Positions 61,611 through 64,000 of a DNA stretch of 64,000 nucleotides are shown in pieces. The translations under genes and the position numbers were made by a program. Below the pieces are notes generated by a model. It ran no database searches. It had not been told where the DNA came from and saw nothing but the letters and a program-made list of their open reading frames with translations. The stretch lies in assembly GCA_964592595.1 (NCBI GenBank), contig CAZQFH010000006.1:41649-105648 (forward strand). Direction: 5' to 3'. Numbering within the stretch: the stretch's first letter is position 1; every line of letters starts with the position of its first letter. This DNA comes from UBA5536 sp964592595. Lineage in GTDB: Bacteria; Bacteroidota; Bacteroidia; Bacteroidales; F082.

Positions 61611-61658
61611 AATTCAACGACCTAGCACCTATGCTTCGTGCTTATGGTGCATGAACTG

Positions 61659-64000
61659 TTACTGTGATACGATTACTTTTTCTGTATGTGCATGATTTTT
61701 ATTGCTAAACCGCACAAAATACATAGCCGGAACAGGTCTAAAATACTTGCTGTATAAGCCAGCAGTTTGCAGTTCGTACGTATCGATCAGTTTTCCGGTG
61801 GCATCAAATACCTGTACCAGAGCTTTTCCGGTGAAGGGGGTCTCAATAAAAATCCGATCACTGTGGTACCAAATGTTAACATAGGCCGATGGAAGTTCAC
61901 CAACACCCACAGCTGGGTGGATAATCAGGGTTGCATTAATTATGGAAATGCTGTAATTATCAATCTTGGCACCAGTTAGCGATGCAGGGTCAATACCAAT
62001 CTCATCCAGGTAAGTGCCCGGAGGAGAGTCAATATCGGTGGTTTCCAATGTAAAGGTCACATCTCCGGTAGTGCCTGTGCCACCAGTGATATCGGATATT
62101 TCGTCGCCAAAGGCCAATTGGCCGATAAAGTCAGCAAAACTGAATTGCGGATCGGGCTCACCCTCACCTCGCTCAGCATCGTTTACCGTTATCGCTATTG
62201 GTTTTGGTGTTATTGATGCATTCGCTGTTGGAGTCCCTGTAAGGCTCAGAGTATAATTAAAGGCGTGTGGACCTGTGAGTTCAGCACTACTAACTTCAAC
62301 TACCTTATTGTTTCCGGCATCGGCATTGTCGAATTCCACTTGAGGGTTTGATATGGAAACATTATCGCCGCCAATCACTCCCTGAAGCAACAAGTTATTT
62401 GTTACAAGGATTGCGGTGCTTGTGCCATCATAAACCTTGTCACCAGCAGTGAAGCTGCCTCCCAAAGTAATTGTTTTTGGCAAAATACCGGCAGTAGTTG
62501 TCGGAGCACCCTCCAGCTTAAGCGTATAGTTTAATGCGTCTGGCCCACTTAGCGTTGCAGATGTGATTGATACTAGCTTGTTGGGATGTACGTTAGCAGA
62601 GAAAAACGAAGCCAGCACATTGCTTAATGACAGCTGGTCTCCTGCAATAACTCCTTGCACAGTTAAAGCATTCAGTGTGATTGTTGCAGTGGCTGTGCCA
62701 TCATACTCCTTGTCGGCTGCCTGGAAATTCCCGCCAATTGTAACTTCAAGCGGGGTAATGTTGGCAGCAGAGGATGGTGCTCCGACCAGACTAAGGGTAT
62801 AGTTCTCCGCCTGGGCTCCGGCCAATATAGCTGAAACCACAGTAACGGTTTTGTTTGTTCCGGCTGTAGGCGTGTTGAAAGCAATTTCCGGGTCAGCAAG
62901 TGAAACAGCATCACCTGCAAATACTCCCTGTAACACAAGGCTATTGGCGGCAAAGCTTGCCACAGTAGTGCCATCATAGGGTTTGTCGATAGGCATAAAG
63001 CTTCCTCCAATTGATAGCATTGCAGGGTTTATGTTTGCAGTGGTAGTGGGCGATCCTGCCAGCGACAAGCTGTAATTGCCTGCGTCTGCCCCTTCAAGGA
63101 TAGCTTCCACGATATTGACTTGTTTGTCAGCACCAACATGCCTGTCGAGGAAAGCCGCTTCGGTTGCATTTACCGTGACTGCGTCTCCTGGCAGCGATCC
63201 CTCCGGTGTCAATGTCTGGGAGGTTATGCTGGCAAATGTGGTGCCATCATAGATTTTATCTGAAGCAGCAAAAATTCCGGTGATTGTCAGGGCAGCCGGC
63301 GTAATATTTGCCTGAGTCTGAGGTGCACCAACAAGCGAAAATGTATAGTTTCCGGCATCGGGTCCGCTGAGGGTAGCACCTGTGATAGTTACCGGCTTGT
63401 TTGTGCCAACCTGGGGTGTGTCAAAGACAACTACCACATCAATCAACGATACCTGACTGGATCCACCTACAAGACCATATAAAACAAGGTTGTTGTCAGC
63501 AATTGTTGCTGTTATGTTCCCATCATAAACCTTGTCGTTTGCAGTGAAACTGCCACCAACGGCCAACTGCCTGGCTTTAATGGCAGCGGTCGTCATTGGT
63601 GAACCAACAAGCGTGAGGGAGTAGTTGCTTGCATCAGCGCCCGCAAGAATAGCTGAAGTAATCGCAACCGGCTTGTTAACTCCCACATCAGGGGTATCAA
63701 ACCTAATGGTAAGATCGCTGATCACGACATCTTCCCCTGTTACAAGGTTTAGCAGCATAAGATTATCGGCATTGAAACTTGCTCTTGTATTGCCGTTAAA
63801 GACCTTGTCATTGGCTGTAAATGAGCCACCAATAGTCAATTCTCTTTCGGAGATATCTGCTGTCGCAGTAGGCGAATTGAGCAGTGACAGGCTGTAGTTA
63901 GCTGCCTGAGCACCATCGAGGGTTGCCGCAGTGATGCTGACAGCTATGCCATTGGCTACATCGGGATCAGCAAAGTCAATGGCTTCGCCGGTCAGCGAAA
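61659..64000 (-). CDS. Giant YDG/MBG-repeat surface protein with T9SS tail, N-terminal part outside window
   Basis: The frame is open to the window edge on the minus strand, so only the C-terminal about 780 residues are visible. It holds six complete and one partial YDG-type repeats of about 91 residues, each of the form GGSFTANDKVYDGN..., DNLVLYGL..., NKPVTITGATLSGPDAGNY. A final MBG domain starts at IAITVNDAERGEGEPDPQF. The C-terminus (IWYHSDRIFIETPFTGKALV ... YFVRFSNKNHAHTEKVIVSQ) is a type IX secretion sorting domain. The protein is probably a long surface adhesin. Base composition is visibly richer in G+C than the rest of the window. Confidence 0.88.
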   Translation of the reverse strand, partial: SLTGEAIDFADPDVANGIAVSITAATLDGAQAANYSLSLLNSPTATADISERELTIGGSFTANDKVFNGNTRASFNADNLMLLNLVTGEDVVISDLTIRFDTPDVGVNKPVAITSAILAGADASNYSLTLVGSPMTTAAIKARQLAVGGSFTANDKVYDGNITATIADNNLVLYGLVGGSSQVSLIDVVVVFDTPQVGTNKPVTITGATLSGPDAGNYTFSLVGAPQTQANITPAALTITGIFAASDKIYDGTTFASITSQTLTPEGSLPGDAVTVNATEAAFLDRHVGADKQVNIVEAILEGADAGNYSLSLAGSPTTTANINPAMLSIGGSFMPIDKPYDGTTVASFAANSLVLQGVFAGDAVSLADPEIAFNTPTAGTNKTVTVVSAILAGAQAENYTLSLVGAPSSAANITPLEVTIGGNFQAADKEYDGTATATITLNALTVQGVIAGDQLSLSNVLASFFSANVHPNKLVSITSATLSGPDALNYTLKLEGAPTTTAGILPKTITLGGSFTAGDKVYDGTSTAILVTNNLLLQGVIGGDNVSISNPQVEFDNADAGNNKVVEVSSAELTGPHAFNYTLSLTGTPTANASITPKPIAITVNDAERGEGEPDPQFSFADFIGQLAFGDEISDITGGTGTTGDVTFTLETTDIDSPPGTYLDEIGIDPASLTGAKIDNYSISIINATLIIHPAVGVGELPSAYVNIWYHSDRIFIETPFTGKALVQVFDATGKLIDTYELQTAGLYSKYFRPVPAMYFVRFSNKNHAHTEKVIVSQ
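62202..64000 (-). repeat. Tandem YDG protein repeats, period about 273 bp
   Basis: Six full units of 91 codons and part of a seventh lie in the adhesin gene. Units differ at many positions, so they are diverged repeats rather than recent duplications. Conserved anchors are YDG, DNKV/NKPV and GPDAxNYTLSL-like elements. Confidence 0.8.

Overview
The window looks like chromosomal DNA of a Bacteroidota bacterium, probably near Bacteroidales/Marinilabiliales (lineage is inference). The evidence is type IX secretion C-terminal sorting tails on at least three large secreted proteins (39061-41706, 52289-55222, 61659-64000), TAnnTTTG-type -7 elements, few Shine-Dalgarno sequences, a stand-alone MnmD-type methyltransferase, a TonB C-terminal-domain protein, DUF1573 and AAA/DUF4143 proteins, and AT-rich composition. 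KatG, photolyase and an OxyR-like site point to oxygen exposure. An isolated hypCD pair points to a [NiFe] hydrogenase elsewhere in the genome.

Layout. 0-3.7 kb: the 3' end of mnmD, then a tight minus-strand run (LpxR-like lipoprotein, DUF493, crcB, unknown 189-aa protein, acylphosphatase) ending in a decayed metallo-beta-lactamase-fold gene. 3.7-14.5 kb: fused alpha/beta 2-oxoacid dehydrogenase E1, MATE exporter, cysH, mpl, a four-copy hairpin repeat, an S9 peptidase lipoprotein, a putative secreted glycoside hydrolase and tRNA-Met. 15-19.1 kb: TPR histidine kinase, DUF1573 protein, aminotransferase. 19.2-24.6 kb: a cluster of broken genes (2OG-Fe(II) oxygenase, Crp-type regulator, periplasmic rhodanese, ACR3 arsenite pump) around intact arsR-arsC-arsM and a TonB-like gene. 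24.6-38.9 kb: rhodanese, ECF sigma/anti-sigma with a secreted propeller-like protein, rmuC, yebC, photolyase, a CAP+SPOR protein, transporters, a DUF4143 ATPase with a palindromic operator, and hypD-hypC. 39-49 kb: M6-type metalloprotease, MFS transporter, a frameshifted fucose-isomerase-like gene, LRR protein, truA, an acyl-CoA dehydrogenase. 49-64 kb: a beta-barrel protein, RimK-like ATP-grasp plus GNAT, a GEVED-domain secreted protein, a SHOCT protein, an esterase, katG with an OxyR-like site, a broken outer-membrane barrel, an ATPase remnant, and the 3' part of a giant YDG/MBG repeat protein that runs off the window.

The clearest theme is gene decay. Eight loci carry in-frame stops, frameshifts or truncation, and two frameshifts are single-base gains in poly-A tracts. 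The arsenic operon keeps sensor, reductase and methyltransferase but has lost its efflux pump. All three stop codons occur as interruptions, which argues against codon reassignment. I did not find a clearly new multi-gene system. The best leads are the decaying arsenic/redox cluster, the hairpin repeat array, the DUF4143 operator and a few unassigned proteins.
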